Below are positions 9,105 through 18,018 of a stretch of DNA of 64,000 nucleotides, piece by piece; position 1 is the first letter of the stretch; the number at the start of each line of letters is the position of its first letter. Origin of the DNA: Bryobacterales bacterium. Lineage in GTDB: Bacteria > Acidobacteriota > Terriglobia > Bryobacterales > UBA6623. A program made the position numbers and the translations under genes. The notes below the pieces were generated by a model. That model saw only the letters and a list, made by a program, of their open reading frames with translations. It was not told where the DNA came from and did not search any database. The stretch lies in the NCBI GenBank assembly GCA_028819215.1, contig JAPPMG010000073.1:38880-102879 (forward strand), written 5' to 3'.

Positions 9105-9808
9105 AACAGCGCCGTCAGATCGGCAAAACGCTCCACGGTCCGGAAGCGCTCGTGGGATTCCGGCAAGGCCTGGATCTCCAGTGACCAAGTGCTCGGATTC
9201 GGCACCAGCACCGCTCCCAATCCAGCCTCGAGGGCCGGATTGATATCGGACTTGGGGCTGTTGCCGATCATCCATGTGGTCGCTGGGTCGGCGTCGATCT
9301 GCTCGACCAGGGCCCGATAGCACTCGACGTCCTTCTCGGGCACGGTGGCAACGGGCTTGAAGAAGCCCGAGAGACCCGAGCGTTCCAGCTTGGAACGCTG
9401 CTCTTCAGGGTCTCCCTTGGTCAGCAAGGCCAACCGGTGCCGTCGGCGAAGCTCTGCGAGTGTCGTGGCTACGCCGGGCAGCAGTTCGATCTCGCCGTTG
9501 GTGATCCTTCCTGTCATTCCGACGATTCGGCGGCGCTGCTCGTCGGTGACCCGCCTGGCCCGCAGCGTTTCGAAGCACTCCACCAAGTTGCGGGCGAAGT
9601 TCTTCGTGCCATAGCCGCGGAGTTTGATGTTGCGACTCTCGATCTCATCGAGCCGCTGACGCACTGCGACCGGGGAGAGGCGCGGATGGTCCAAGTACCC
9701 AATGAACTCCGAGATCGCGTGCTCGAAGTAGATGTTGTTCTCCCACAGAGTGTCGTCGGCGTCACAAATGAGCCAGGGAACGCTTGCCACCGAACCAGTA
9801 TCCAACAT
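9101..9808 (-). CDS. HAD-superfamily hydrolase
   Basis: A 235-aa HAD phosphatase. Motif I is ICDADDTLW, with the nucleophile Asp and the general-acid Asp at D+2. Motif II is LLTKGD, with the Thr, and a downstream Lys lies near the FFKPVATVPEKD segment. Motif IV is MIGNSPKSDINPA, with the acidic metal ligand. The cap lies between motifs I and II and is helical, as in the subfamily I phosphoglycolate-phosphatase-like group. The substrate is unknown. The start at 9808 was chosen because the longer frame to 9934 adds unlike, Arg- and Ala-rich sequence; GTG 9787-9789 is an alternative. It is convergent with the glycosyltransferase, with a 4-nt stop overlap. Confidence 0.83.
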   Translation of the reverse strand: MLDTGSVASVPWLICDADDTLWENNIYFEHAISEFIGYLDHPRLSPVAVRQRLDEIESRNIKLRGYGTKNFARNLVECFETLRARRVTDEQRRRIVGMTGRITNGEIELLPGVATTLAELRRRHRLALLTKGDPEEQRSKLERSGLSGFFKPVATVPEKDVECYRALVEQIDADPATTWMIGNSPKSDINPALEAGLGAVLVPNPSTWSLEIQALPESHERFRTVERFADLTALF

Positions 9809-10048
9809 GCATCGGATCGGTCGGCACAGATGGCCCGGAGCGCCCAGAATCGCGAGGGCAGCGACTTCGCAGGCGGGGCGGGACCTTGCGTGATTGCGCG
9901 CGGCGCGGTGCCCAGCCTCCTCAGCCGAGGGCAAGACGGATTGGGTCGGCAGCGCCCTAGCTTGGCGGCAGTTCTGGATGGGCGGGACGCGGCGTCCGGC
10001 ACCCCGGGTTCGCCAGCCGCCGCATCAAGGCTGCGATCCGGGTCCGGC

Positions 10049-10588
10049 CTAATAGAACAGGTATTTGCGCCAGTTCTCTTGGTGGTTGCCCATCTGCCGC
10101 ATGAGACTGCGGCTGGTGTGCAAGTTGAACGGCTTCGGCTGCCGCTGCAGCTTCATCTGAGCCTCGACCGGCAAGCGGTCTCCCTTGCGGTTGTTGCAGC
10201 GCAAGCAGCAAGCGACCAAGTTCTCCCACGTGTTGTTGCCGCCGCGCGACCGCGGGACCACGTGATCCAGGGTGAGGTCGCCAGTGCCGAACTGCTTGTT
10301 GCAGTACTGGCAAGTGTGCTGGTCGCGGATCAGAATGTTCTTGCGCGAGATCGCCCGCATCTGCCGCGGAATGCGGCGGTACTCCAGCAGCCGGATCACG
10401 GAGGGAACCTCAAGGCTCTGGGACGGAGAATGCACGCGGCCCTCGCCAGCTTCCTCCGTCGACGCCATCCCCTTGACGAGCAAGATCAGGGCGCGCCGCA
10501 CCGCGCAGACATGAATCGGCTCGTAGCTGGCGTTCAATACCAGCACCGGGCGTCGGAGTGGATTGACTCTGGGGTGCTCGTGGATCAC
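10049..10588 (-). CDS. HNH endonuclease
   Basis: A 179-aa protein of the widespread bacterial HNH family found as a stand-alone gene. The start is GTG 10588, preceded on the minus strand by a GGGAGGTG Shine-Dalgarno 4 nt away, which rules out the longer ORF start. The N-terminal part, RPVLVLNASYEPIHVCAVRRA, is diagnostic of this subgroup. The nuclease core has CQYC (zinc pair 1), LTLDHVVPRSRGGNNTWENL (HNH: DH, then N) and CLRCNNRKGDR (zinc pair 2). The protein probably nicks or cuts DNA in a housekeeping role that is not well defined. It has no methylase or intron context, so restriction or homing is not indicated. It lies upstream of the HAD gene on the same strand. Confidence 0.88.
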   Translation of the reverse strand: MIHEHPRVNPLRRPVLVLNASYEPIHVCAVRRALILLVKGMASTEEAGEGRVHSPSQSLEVPSVIRLLEYRRIPRQMRAISRKNILIRDQHTCQYCNKQFGTGDLTLDHVVPRSRGGNNTWENLVACCLRCNNRKGDRLPVEAQMKLQRQPKPFNLHTSRSLMRQMGNHQENWRKYLFY

Positions 10589-10749
10589 TCCGCACCTCCC
10601 GGCCGGCCCGTTCGCGCTAGCAACCGGTGCAGACCGCCGCCGGGCATGCCTGCGAGTCCGGGCACAACGGGGCACCGGACGGCGCGCACGCCGAATCCAC
10701 GCCGCATGTACGGCCAGATTGATCGATTAGCCCTTGGACTGGGGAAAGC

Positions 10750-11118
10750 TCACCTCTCGCCAGATGACCCGATTTCGCTCTCAACCTCTTGTTGGCAATC
10801 TCGGCAATAGCGGGTCCAAGGCACGGCTTCGAGCCGCTTGAGGTTGACCGCCCGCCCGCATTCTTCACAAATACCAAATTCTCCGTCCTCAAGTCGGATC
10901 AGGGCGTCTTTGACCAATATCAGCTGCTCGCGCAAGCTGCTTCCCTGAGCGCTGAGAAAGTCCCGGTTGGAAGCCGCTGCCGCTTCCTCTCCTTCGTCGC
11001 CGCCGACCGTCTCGCCGATGGCACGGCTCGCGTCCGCGGTCTTGGCCAGCGTCTGGGTGAGCTGGTCGCGCTTCAACTCGAGAACTTTGCGCAGTCCTGC
11101 AAGTCGCTTGGGGTGCAT
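10750..11118 (-). CDS. DksA/TraR-family zinc-finger regulator
   Basis: A 122-aa DksA-like protein. The N-terminal half is a coiled coil ([20 protein letters not shown] to about residue 75). The C-terminal part is a C4 zinc finger, CEECG ... CRDC, in the order C-x2-C-x17-C-x2-C. Proteins of this family bind the RNA polymerase secondary channel and modulate initiation, often with ppGpp. The acidic tip pair seen in E. coli DksA (DxxDxA) cannot be placed with certainty here; [17 protein letters not shown] is the candidate tip region. ATG 11118 is the start; the ORF extends upstream by chance. The gene has the best promoter of the window at 11183-11211 and a leader of about 58 nt. Confidence 0.88.
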   Translation of the reverse strand: MHPKRLAGLRKVLELKRDQLTQTLAKTADASRAIGETVGGDEGEEAAAASNRDFLSAQGSSLREQLILVKDALIRLEDGEFGICEECGRAVNLKRLEAVPWTRYCRDCQQEVESEIGSSGER

Positions 11119-11182
11119 GATCGCTGGGACTTGGTCACAGAGGCCGAACAGTCGGCCGCTAGCGAGCGCTGTCGATTCCGTA

Positions 11183-11211
11183 ATTCTATTGGCGCCCCGA
11201 TACGCTGTCAA
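11183..11211 (-). promoter_or_regulatory. Promoter of the dksA-like gene: TTGACA-17-TAGAAT
   Basis: On the minus strand a perfect -35 TTGACA (11206-11211) is separated by exactly 17 nt from TAGAAT (11183-11188). This anchors the TAGAAT/TAGACT hexamer as a real -10 in this genome. The transcription start is expected near 11176. Confidence 0.68.
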
Positions 11212-11271
11212 GACGGCCGGCGCGCCTGTCCAGGACGCCTTGGCGCGGGCGGGGCCCACCCCCGCCTGGGC

Positions 11272-11277
11272 TAGACT
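11272..11277 (+). promoter_or_regulatory. Candidate -10 box TAGACT of leuCD
   Basis: TAGACT in the context TGGGCTAGACTAG ends 8 nt before GTG 11285, so the leuC message is predicted to be leaderless. No -35 at 17 nt is visible. Confidence 0.45.
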
Positions 11278-11284
11278 AGAGCTT

Positions 11285-12673
11285 GTGACAAAGCCACGCA
11301 CTCTATACGAGAAGGTCTGGGATTCACACGTTGTCGCCCACGAGGCCGGAGCGCCGGCCGTGCTCTACATCGACCTGCATCTCGTGCACGAGGTGACCTC
11401 GCCGCAGGCCTTTCAGGGCCTGCGCGATCGAGGAATCAAGGTCCGCCGCCCCGATCGCACCCAGGCGACGATGGATCACAGTATCCCGACGCAGAACCAA
11501 GCCCTTCCGATCATGGATCCGATCGCTGCCAAGCAGGTGCAGCAACTGCGCGTCAACTGTCGCGAATTCGACGTCCCGCTAGCCGACCTCGGGGACGAAT
11601 CGCAGGGGATTGTCCATGTGATCGGCCCGGAACTGGGCCTGACGCGACCGGGAATCACCGTCGTCTGCGGGGACAGCCATACTTCCACGCACGGCGCGTT
11701 CGGCGCCCTCGCGTTCGGCATCGGCACCACGGAAGTCGAGCACGTGCTCGCCACGCAGTGCTTGCTGCAGCACCGCTCCAAGACTTGCGAAGTACGCTTC
11801 GCCGGCCGCGCCGCGGACGGTGTCGTCGCCAAGGATCTGATTCTGGCGCTGATCGCGGAGATCGGCATCGGCGGGGGTACCGGCTACGTGCTGGAATACT
11901 CCGGCGAGGCGATCCGCTCGCTCTCGATGGAGGGCCGCATGACTGTGTGCAACATGTCGATCGAGGGCGGTGCCCGGGCCGGCATGGTCGCCCCGGACGA
12001 GACGACGTACGAGTTTCTCGCTGACAAGCCGACGGTCCCCAAGGGTGCCGAATGGGACGCCGCAGTGGCGCGCTGGCGGAAGCTTCCCTCCGACGAGGGC
12101 GCCGTCTACGACCGCACCGTCGAGATCGACGCCGCCGCGCTCGAGCCGATGATCACGTGGGGCACCAATCCCGGGATGGGAGTACGCGTGAGCCAGCCGG
12201 TGCCAGAGCCGAACGGCAACCCGAGCGTGCGCAAGGCGCTCGACTATATGCGTCTGGAGCCGGGCAAGCCACTGATCGGGCAGCCGGTCGATGTCGTGTT
12301 CATCGGCAGCTGCACCAACTCCCGCATCAGCGATCTGCGCCAAGCCGCCAGCCTGCTGCACGGGCGCAAGGTCAACCCGAAGGTCCGAATGATGGTCGTG
12401 CCCGGCTCGGAAAGGATCAGGGCTCAAGCCGAAGCCGAGGGCCTCGCGGATGTCTTCCGCGCCGCCGGGGCGGACTGGCGTCAGGCCGGCTGCAGCATGT
12501 GCATCGCCATGAACGGCGACCAGCTCGACAGCGGCCAGTACTGCGTCTCCACCAGCAACCGCAATTTCGAGGGACGGCAGGGCAAGGGTGGGCGGACCTT
12601 CCTAGCCAGCCCGCTGACCGCCGCCGCGGCGGCGGTCGAAGGCTCGGTCGCCGACCCGCGGCGCTACCTGTAG
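11285..12673 (+). CDS. leuC: 3-isopropylmalate dehydratase large subunit
   Basis: LeuC, the aconitase-fold subunit that isomerises 2- to 3-isopropylmalate in leucine synthesis. It has 462 aa, close to the usual 465-470. The [4Fe-4S] ligands are Cys343 in FIGSCTNSR, and Cys403 and Cys406 in the GCSMC motif. Other family segments are [12 protein letters not shown] at the N-terminus, [32 protein letters not shown] (shown only in part by its family) and [15 protein letters not shown] near the end. The start is GTG 11285, directly behind a -10 box; the longer frame upstream runs through the divergent dksA promoter. LeuD follows 18 nt later, so the two subunits are co-expressed. Confidence 0.96.
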   Translation: MTKPRTLYEKVWDSHVVAHEAGAPAVLYIDLHLVHEVTSPQAFQGLRDRGIKVRRPDRTQATMDHSIPTQNQALPIMDPIAAKQVQQLRVNCREFDVPLADLGDESQGIVHVIGPELGLTRPGITVVCGDSHTSTHGAFGALAFGIGTTEVEHVLATQCLLQHRSKTCEVRFAGRAADGVVAKDLILALIAEIGIGGGTGYVLEYSGEAIRSLSMEGRMTVCNMSIEGGARAGMVAPDETTYEFLADKPTVPKGAEWDAAVARWRKLPSDEGAVYDRTVEIDAAALEPMITWGTNPGMGVRVSQPVPEPNGNPSVRKALDYMRLEPGKPLIGQPVDVVFIGSCTNSRISDLRQAASLLHGRKVNPKVRMMVVPGSERIRAQAEAEGLADVFRAAGADWRQAGCSMCIAMNGDQLDSGQYCVSTSNRNFEGRQGKGGRTFLASPLTAAAAAVEGSVADPRRYL

Positions 12674-12691
12674 CACGCCAGGAGAGAACCC

Positions 12692-13300
12692 ATGCAACCC
12701 GTCACCTGCTTCAGCGGCAAGGTCGTGCCGCTGCCCGTCTCGGACATCGACACCGATCAGATCATCCCGGCGCGCTTCCTCAAGACGATCGAGAAGCTCG
12801 GGCTTGGTGAGAACCTGTTCAACGACTGGCGCTACCTGCCCGATGGCGGACCCAATCCCGAGTTCGTGCTCAACCAGCCGCGAGCGGCCGGCGGCACGAT
12901 CCTGCTAGCGGGTGACAACTTCGGGTGCGGCAGTTCCCGCGAGCATGCGCCCTGGGCTCTGCTGGGCTTCGGCTTTCGCGCGGTCATCAGCACGTCCTTC
13001 GCGGACATCTTCCGCAACAACTGCCTCAAGAACGGCCTGCTGCCGGTGACCGTCGACGCAGCCACGCTGGCCGAGCTCTTCGACGCCGCCAGCTCCGACG
13101 AGGGGCTAGAGGTCACCGTCGACCTGGCCAACCAGACACTGACCTTGCCGAGCGGCAGGGGCGTCTCGTTCCCGATCGACAATTTCTCGAAACAGTGCCT
13201 GCTCGAAGGGGGCGACCAGCTGAGCTACATCCAGCAGCGCATGGCGGCGATCACCGCCTACGAATCGAACTCTGCGGACGCGCTGAACACGCTGGCCTGA
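12692..13300 (+). CDS. leuD: 3-isopropylmalate dehydratase small subunit
   Basis: LeuD, the swivelling small subunit that completes the active site with LeuC. It has 202 aa, the usual length for the LeuD1 type. Family landmarks are DIDTDQIIPARFLKT (residues 15-29), FGCGSSREHAPWAL (about 76-89), and the GFRAVISTSFADIFRNNCLKNGLLPV stretch, in which the substrate-contacting residues lie. A clear Shine-Dalgarno, GGAGAG, sits 6 nt before ATG 12692. It is co-transcribed with leuC and convergent with lgt, whose stop is 10 nt away. Confidence 0.96.
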   Translation: MQPVTCFSGKVVPLPVSDIDTDQIIPARFLKTIEKLGLGENLFNDWRYLPDGGPNPEFVLNQPRAAGGTILLAGDNFGCGSSREHAPWALLGFGFRAVISTSFADIFRNNCLKNGLLPVTVDAATLAELFDAASSDEGLEVTVDLANQTLTLPSGRGVSFPIDNFSKQCLLEGGDQLSYIQQRMAAITAYESNSADALNTLA

Positions 13301-13310
13301 GGCGGCGGCT

Positions 13311-14090
13311 TCAGGCCCTGCGTCGCGCCACGATCACTAGCCAGATCCCCACGGCGAAGAGCCCAAGCGCCACCAGCTGCGTAGTGCTCAGCGTTCCTCC
13401 TACCAACGCAGGTCGGGCGCCGTCGGCGCGGAATGGCTCGATGACGAAGCGAAACGAGGAGTACAGGGCTAGGTAGGCACCGAGGATCGCTCCGGGCGAG
13501 TGCGGCTGCAAGAAGCGCCACAACAGAAACGCGCCGATCAGCGCGGTGCCGAATGCCTCGTAGAGCTGGGTGGGATGCAGCGAAACGTTCAGCGGCACGC
13601 CCGTGAAATCGTGGGCGATTGGGTTGCTAAACGTTACCGCCCACGCCACATGTGTCTCCCGGCCCCAGCAGCAGCCGGCAGCGAAGCATCCCATCCGGCC
13701 GACGGCGTGCCCGAAGGCTAGGCCCGGCACCATCAGATCCGCCGTGGCGAGCCAAGGCATGCCGTGCCTGCGCGTGTACCAGTACGCCACGGCGAGGGCC
13801 GTTATCAGGCCTCCGTAGAACACGCCGCCCGAGCGCAGGGCGGACAGCGAGAACAGCCTGCCCCAGTCGGCGGCGTAGTAGCTCCAGCTGTTTGCGATCA
13901 GGAAGAGCTTGGCGCCAACGATCGCTGAAAGCAGCAGAACGATCCCGAGACTCGTGATGCGCTCCGGGTCGATCGCCGTGCGCTTCGCCAGCCGCGCGGA
14001 CAGCGAAATGCCGGCTAGAAAGCCGGCAGCGATGAGCAGGCCATACGTCGGCAGCGAGAACGAGCCGATCTCGAGCAGTCTGGGAAACAT
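13311..14090 (-). CDS. lgt: Prolipoprotein diacylglyceryl transferase
   Basis: Lgt transfers diacylglycerol from phosphatidylglycerol to the lipobox cysteine of prelipoproteins in the inner membrane. The protein has 259 aa and about seven membrane helices. Signature segments are YGLLIAAGFLAG near the N-terminus, SGGVFYGGL, the HAVGRMGCFAAGCCWG motif with the essential Arg of the Lgt signature (about residues 127-142), HPTQLYEA (about 175) and FRFVIEPFR. It lies 2 nt downstream of lspA on the same strand, so the first two steps of lipoprotein maturation are encoded together. Their clients here include the sulfatase at 21795 and the lipoprotein at 61742. Confidence 0.94.
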   Translation of the reverse strand: MFPRLLEIGSFSLPTYGLLIAAGFLAGISLSARLAKRTAIDPERITSLGIVLLLSAIVGAKLFLIANSWSYYAADWGRLFSLSALRSGGVFYGGLITALAVAYWYTRRHGMPWLATADLMVPGLAFGHAVGRMGCFAAGCCWGRETHVAWAVTFSNPIAHDFTGVPLNVSLHPTQLYEAFGTALIGAFLLWRFLQPHSPGAILGAYLALYSSFRFVIEPFRADGARPALVGGTLSTTQLVALGLFAVGIWLVIVARRRA

Positions 14091-14092
14091 GG

Positions 14093-14650
14093 TCAGCTGG
14101 GGGTCTGGCCTTGGCGGGCGGACGCGCGGCCCGGCCGGCGAAAGGAGTCCAGCAGCAGCAGCCCGACTCCGACCGTGATCGCCGAATCGGCCACGTTAAA
14201 GGCCGGCCAGTGGTAGGCCCCGACGAAGAAGTCGAGGAAGTCGGTCACATAGCCTTCCAACCAGCGCTCGTACAGGTTTCCGGCCGCCCCGGCCAAGATC
14301 AGCGGCAAGGCGCAGCGGTTCAGGGCCGAAGCCTGGCCCGTTTGCCGGAACAAAGCCAAGACGACAACGACCCCTGCAAGCGCGAGGGCCGGCAGAGCCC
14401 AGTCGCGGAACCACGACGGTGCATCTGCGAACAGGCCGAACGCGATGCCGACGTTGCGCACATGCACAAGGTTGAAGAAGCCCTCCAGCACCGCAACGGA
14501 CTCCCCGTGCGCCAATGCATCCGATACGACGGCCTTGGTATACAGATCCAAGCCCAAGATCGAGCAACCAAGGGCAGAGAGCGCCAAGTTGGAACGGGTC
14601 AGTGCGGCGCAGCAAGCGCCGCGCCGCCCCGCGGCAGTAGACTCGTCCAT
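14093..14650 (-). CDS. lspA: Lipoprotein signal peptidase (signal peptidase II)
   Basis: LspA cleaves the signal peptide of diacylglyceryl-modified prolipoproteins. It has 185 aa with four predicted helices. The N-terminal segment LDLYTKAVV matches the family D-x-x-x-K start. Both catalytic aspartates are in place: VTDFLDF (about residue 137) and FNVADSAI (about 155). In the family motif GNLxDR the Asp is Glu here (GNLYERW), which is not one of the catalytic pair. An N-terminal extension of about 18 residues precedes helix 1. It is the first gene of an lspA-lgt pair, and a TGTAGACT box lies 30 nt upstream. Confidence 0.93.
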   Translation of the reverse strand: MDESTAAGRRGACCAALTRSNLALSALGCSILGLDLYTKAVVSDALAHGESVAVLEGFFNLVHVRNVGIAFGLFADAPSWFRDWALPALALAGVVVVLALFRQTGQASALNRCALPLILAGAAGNLYERWLEGYVTDFLDFFVGAYHWPAFNVADSAITVGVGLLLLDSFRRPGRASARQGQTPS

Positions 14651-14679
14651 TGGGCCTACACTCGCCCCTCCACGAGTTC

Positions 14680-14687
14680 AGTCTACA
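14680..14687 (-). promoter_or_regulatory. Candidate extended -10 TGTAGACT of lspA-lgt
   Basis: On the minus strand TAGACT is directly preceded by TG. It predicts a leader of about 23 nt carrying GGAGGGG. It is one of the recurring TAGACT boxes. Confidence 0.4.
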
Positions 14688-14795
14688 AGAATCGCCCGGT
14701 GCCGCAGCGGTCCCGTGAGGGCGTGCGGCAGGCTAACCACCAGCCCTTGGCGACCGCCCGATCACGGCCTCGGGCGCGGCTGGCACCGTGCTAAG

Positions 14796-15149
14796 ATGAG
14801 CGCAGGATCTGGCGCTGTGTCTGCATTGGCCCAGAAGTCGTGCGTGCCCTGCACCGGCGGCGTGCCGCCGGTTGAAGGTGAGGAACTTGCTCGGCTCAGC
14901 GCCGAGGTAGCGGGTTGGAGCGTGGTTGACGGGCACCACCTGGAGCGCGAGTTCGGCTTTCCCAACTTCCAGCAGGCTTTGGACTTTACCAACGCCATCG
15001 GCGAAGTGGCGGAGAGCGAGGGACACCACCCGGACATTTTTCTCGCCTGGGGGAAAGTCGGGGTCAAGATCTGGACCCATAAGATCGACGGGCTGACCGA
15101 GTCCGATTTCGTGCTGGCGGCGAAGATCGACGGCTTGCGAAACCCGTAG
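14796..15149 (+). CDS. 4a-hydroxytetrahydrobiopterin dehydratase (PCD/DCoH)
   Basis: Pterin-4a-carbinolamine dehydratase, a small cytosolic enzyme that regenerates dihydrobiopterin after aromatic amino acid hydroxylation; some bacterial members act elsewhere in folate or molybdopterin chemistry. It is 117 aa from ATG 14796, or 110 aa from GTG 14817. The latter matches the usual N-terminus (S-x-L-A-Q-K-x-C) and has AGGA upstream. The active-site motif is EGHHPDIFLAWGKVGVKIWTH, which carries the family [E]-x-H-H-P signature, and FPNFQQALDFTNAIGEVAE is also typical. No phenylalanine hydroxylase gene is in the window. TAAGAT at 14792-14797 could be a -10, which would favour the GTG start. Confidence 0.9.
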   Translation: MSAGSGAVSALAQKSCVPCTGGVPPVEGEELARLSAEVAGWSVVDGHHLEREFGFPNFQQALDFTNAIGEVAESEGHHPDIFLAWGKVGVKIWTHKIDGLTESDFVLAAKIDGLRNP

Positions 15150-15186
15150 GGGCGCTCCGGTCGGCGGTACCGCCAACAGTGGTTTC

Positions 15187-16782
15187 ATGACGCAGAGGAC
15201 GGGCACAGTGAGAGCCGTCCGCTCGGTGCTGCTGATGACGGTGGTCATCTCAGTCTGCGCCATCCTAGGCGGGCTGTATGGCTTGCGCATCGGCACCAAT
15301 GGCAATTTCATCCAGATGGCGCCGATCAACGGCCAGTTGCACTTGGCGCGGCAAGCGACGCGCCTGATCGAGCAGCGCTTCGCCGGGGAAGTGCAGTGGG
15401 ACAACGCGATCTACCGAGGCGCGATCCCGGGAATGCTTGCCACCCTCGACCCGCATTCCACGTTCCTCGACACCGAGAACTTCCTTGCCATGCGCGAGCA
15501 GGAGCGCGGAAGCTATGCCGGCGTCGGCGTACAAATCGTCAATTTCGGCAACAAGACAATCATCGACTTCCCGTTCCCCGAAACGCCGGCCTTCGAGGCC
15601 GGCATCCGGCCGGGCGACGCGATCGAGATGGTCGACGGCAACCCGGTCAGCCGACTGCCGGTCGAGGAAGTGGCGGGCCGGCTCAAAGGGCCGGCCGGGA
15701 CGCCTGTCGGCCTCAGCCTTTCGCGGGAGGGCTTGGACCGGTGGATCAAGGTCGAGCTCGTGCGGCACGTGATCCCGCGGCCAACAATTCCCACCCGGCT
15801 ACTGTTCGAAGACGGCACCGCCTACCTCCACTTGACCAGTTTCGCGGAGAGGACTCCCGACGAACTGGAAGAGGCCTTGGATCAAATGGAGAGCCAAGGC
15901 ATGACCGGGCTGGTCCTAGACCTGCGGGGCAATAAGGGCGGCTTGCTGTCGGCCGGCGTCAGGGTCGCCAGCCATTTCTTGGAGCCCGGGGAGAGCGTAG
16001 TGTCCCATCGCGGCCGAGCGTCGCCGGAGCGCCACTACCGCGCGAAGTCGGAGAACCCCGATCTCGACTATCCGATCGTAGTGCTCGTGAACTGCGGGTC
16101 CGCCTCCGCGTCCGAGATCGTCGCGGGCGCGCTGCAGGACCACGACCGCGCCCTGATAGCAGGCAGCAGCACCTTCGGCAAGGGCCTGGTCCAATCGGTG
16201 TTCGCGCTGCCGGAATCCACCGGGATGGTGTTGACCACGGCGCGCTACTACTCACCGAGCGGCCGTCTGATCCAGCGTCCATATGCCAGCATTGCCCCGA
16301 ACGAGTACTTCACCGAGCCGTGCAGCGAACAATACAGGCCGCAACAAGGCACGGTCCGGCTGACTGACAGCGGGCGCAAGGTGTACGAGTTCGGCGGCAT
16401 CGCGCCAGACGTGGAAATCGAGGGTCTGCGCAGGTCGGCTGTCCAACGGCTGGCGGCCCGCCATCGCGCGGTCGAGCGCTTCGTGGCGCGAGTCCGCGCC
16501 CGCGGCTACGCGATGCTCAAAGGCGAGACGCCCTCACCGGAGATGTTGGACGACCTGCTGGCGTTCATGGGCCAGCTGGGAATTCCGACGGGCGCGCGGA
16601 TATCAGCGCAGGACCGGCAGTTCCTGATGCGGTCGCTCGCGACGCACCTTCATGTGTCCTACTTCGACTACGACGAAGGGCAGCGGATCCGCGCCAGCTA
16701 CGACCCGGTCATCCTGCGCGCGAGATCGCTGCTCGCGCAAGCGGCCAAACTGATGGATAAGAGCCAGATCCCGGTTTCCTAG
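15187..16782 (+). CDS. Carboxy-terminal processing protease (S41, PDZ)
   Basis: A CtpA-like periplasmic serine protease of 531 aa. An N-terminal membrane anchor or signal (residues 15-38) precedes a helical region. A PDZ domain follows (about 110-200; GVGVQIVNF, then FEAGIRPGDAIEMVDG). The S41 core has LVLDLRGNKGG (about 240), NCGSASASEI with the nucleophile Ser (about 300) and STFGKGLVQS with the general-base Lys (about 330). Such enzymes trim envelope proteins or murein hydrolases. A helical C-terminal region of about 120 residues follows the core. The TAG stop is shared, through the palindrome CTAG, with the convergent gene at 16779. Confidence 0.92.
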   Translation: MTQRTGTVRAVRSVLLMTVVISVCAILGGLYGLRIGTNGNFIQMAPINGQLHLARQATRLIEQRFAGEVQWDNAIYRGAIPGMLATLDPHSTFLDTENFLAMREQERGSYAGVGVQIVNFGNKTIIDFPFPETPAFEAGIRPGDAIEMVDGNPVSRLPVEEVAGRLKGPAGTPVGLSLSREGLDRWIKVELVRHVIPRPTIPTRLLFEDGTAYLHLTSFAERTPDELEEALDQMESQGMTGLVLDLRGNKGGLLSAGVRVASHFLEPGESVVSHRGRASPERHYRAKSENPDLDYPIVVLVNCGSASASEIVAGALQDHDRALIAGSSTFGKGLVQSVFALPESTGMVLTTARYYSPSGRLIQRPYASIAPNEYFTEPCSEQYRPQQGTVRLTDSGRKVYEFGGIAPDVEIEGLRRSAVQRLAARHRAVERFVARVRARGYAMLKGETPSPEMLDDLLAFMGQLGIPTGARISAQDRQFLMRSLATHLHVSYFDYDEGQRIRASYDPVILRARSLLAQAAKLMDKSQIPVS

Positions 16783-17798
16783 CGCGGCTCGTAGCTCTTG
16801 CTGAATCCAGTCCGCGAGTTGGTCACGGAAAACCGGCCATCAGGCTGCACCGAGGCCTTGATCCAGTGGGCGGAGCAGCCATCGGTCTCGCCCATGTTGG
16901 CGATGAACTCTTCGCCGGGGTTGTGCTCCGCCCCGCTCTCCACCGCCCGGTGCACCTGCCACAGATCGACCAAGGACTTGGTGGACGTCAATGCGCTGAA
17001 GGTCGCCGGGCTGCCGCCCTTGCGCGGCCCGTTGTTCATCACCGCCACGAGCGGCTGGATGGCTTGGATATGCGCAGGGGCACCGGACATGTGCATCCCG
17101 TGGTGCGTGACCTGATACAGGTCGACCACGCCGAAGAGATTGACCGGGCAGGCGGTCTCGATTTCGTAGTTCCAAGTCAGGTCGCCCAGATCCAGGAATT
17201 CGAAGTCTCCGACGCGAATCATGAACCCGACGCTCTTGCCATTCTCGCCCTTGTCAACCCGCTTCGCCGCGGCACCGCGGCAAGCGGGGTTGGGAGACGC
17301 CGCTGCCAGAGGCTCCTCGAGGAAGCGACTGCGAGCTGCGACGAAGACGAAGTCCGTGCTGGCCAAGGGCAGCCTCTGGCCGGGCTCGGCTCGGATGCGC
17401 CCGTCTCCGGCGGTGTCGACATAGCTTTGCCACAGTTCGTCCGCGCGCTCGTTCCAGCCGACCTCAACGCTGTCACCGTGATCGACGAAGTTGTGGATCG
17501 GCACGCGATCGGCCAGAGCGGCTACCCCGCCCGTGTGATCGCGGTGGAAGTGCGACGCGATGAAATAGTCCAACTCGAGCTTGCCCACCTCTTCGCCCAA
17601 GACCTTCACGATGCGCTCGGCATCGCGGCCCTCGAAGCCCGGCCAGCCAGCGTCCATCAGGATGGTCTCGGCCTCCGGTGTCACGACTAGTGTCGCGGCC
17701 CCGCCCTCGACATCGATCCAATAGATGTCTAACGTCGCGCCCATCGCTTTCGGGCCGACCGGCGTGACTAGCAGAATCGCGAGAAGCAGAGATTTCAT
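16779..17798 (-). CDS. Secreted metallo-beta-lactamase-fold hydrolase, ComEC-like
   Basis: A 339-aa protein with a signal peptide (MKSLLLAILLVTPVGPKAMG). The MBL fold is identified by the HFHRDH motif (HxHxDH, with Phe and Arg between) followed by TGGV, and by the further metal ligands in LDLGDLTWN and THHGMHMS. The layout (IYWIDVEGGAATLVV at the start, then GDFEFLDLGDL and YQVTHHG) resembles the ComEC/Rec2-related MBL proteins found alone as secreted enzymes in acidobacteria. The substrate is unknown: a phosphodiester or lactone ester is possible. ATG 17798 was chosen for the signal peptide. It is convergent with the S41 protease. TATGAT 10 nt upstream is a likely -10. Confidence 0.85.
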   Translation of the reverse strand: MKSLLLAILLVTPVGPKAMGATLDIYWIDVEGGAATLVVTPEAETILMDAGWPGFEGRDAERIVKVLGEEVGKLELDYFIASHFHRDHTGGVAALADRVPIHNFVDHGDSVEVGWNERADELWQSYVDTAGDGRIRAEPGQRLPLASTDFVFVAARSRFLEEPLAAASPNPACRGAAAKRVDKGENGKSVGFMIRVGDFEFLDLGDLTWNYEIETACPVNLFGVVDLYQVTHHGMHMSGAPAHIQAIQPLVAVMNNGPRKGGSPATFSALTSTKSLVDLWQVHRAVESGAEHNPGEEFIANMGETDGCSAHWIKASVQPDGRFSVTNSRTGFSKSYEPR

Positions 17799-17807
17799 GA
17801 CCCCAAC

Positions 17808-17813
17808 ATCATA
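17808..17813 (-). promoter_or_regulatory. Candidate -10 box TATGAT of the MBL-fold gene
   Basis: On the minus strand TATGAT ends 10 nt before ATG 17798. The leader would be about 2-4 nt, so the gene is close to leaderless. The -35 is weak. Confidence 0.35.
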
Positions 17814-17987
17814 AGGCCCCAAAGGCCCTAACTCGGTCTGTCCGGCGTCTGCCGCAGCGCCGCGATAGTGGCCTGGAACCCTGCCGAGCGTGGCTCGATG
17901 AACACAAGCTGCTAGGATTGAAAGACCGGGCCCGCCACTCGCGCAGGGCTCTCAGCGCTTCGGACGATTGTCGCCGCCACACTGCGC

Positions 17988-17993
17988 TAGACT
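17988..17993 (+). promoter_or_regulatory. Candidate -10 box TAGACT of the cytochrome c gene
   Basis: TAGACT in the context TGCGCTAGACTGGA. Transcription would start near 18000, at the edge of the GGGAGG Shine-Dalgarno (18000-18005), giving a leader of about 19 nt. Confidence 0.42.
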
Positions 17994-18018
17994 GGAAACG
18001 GGAGGTTCATGCACAAGC

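Noticed and set aside
9437..10810. Plus-strand ORF of 457 codons
   Set aside because: It is antisense to the HAD, HNH and dksA-like genes and has no protein motif.
11579..12427. Minus-strand ORF of 282 codons
   Set aside because: It is a shadow of leuC.
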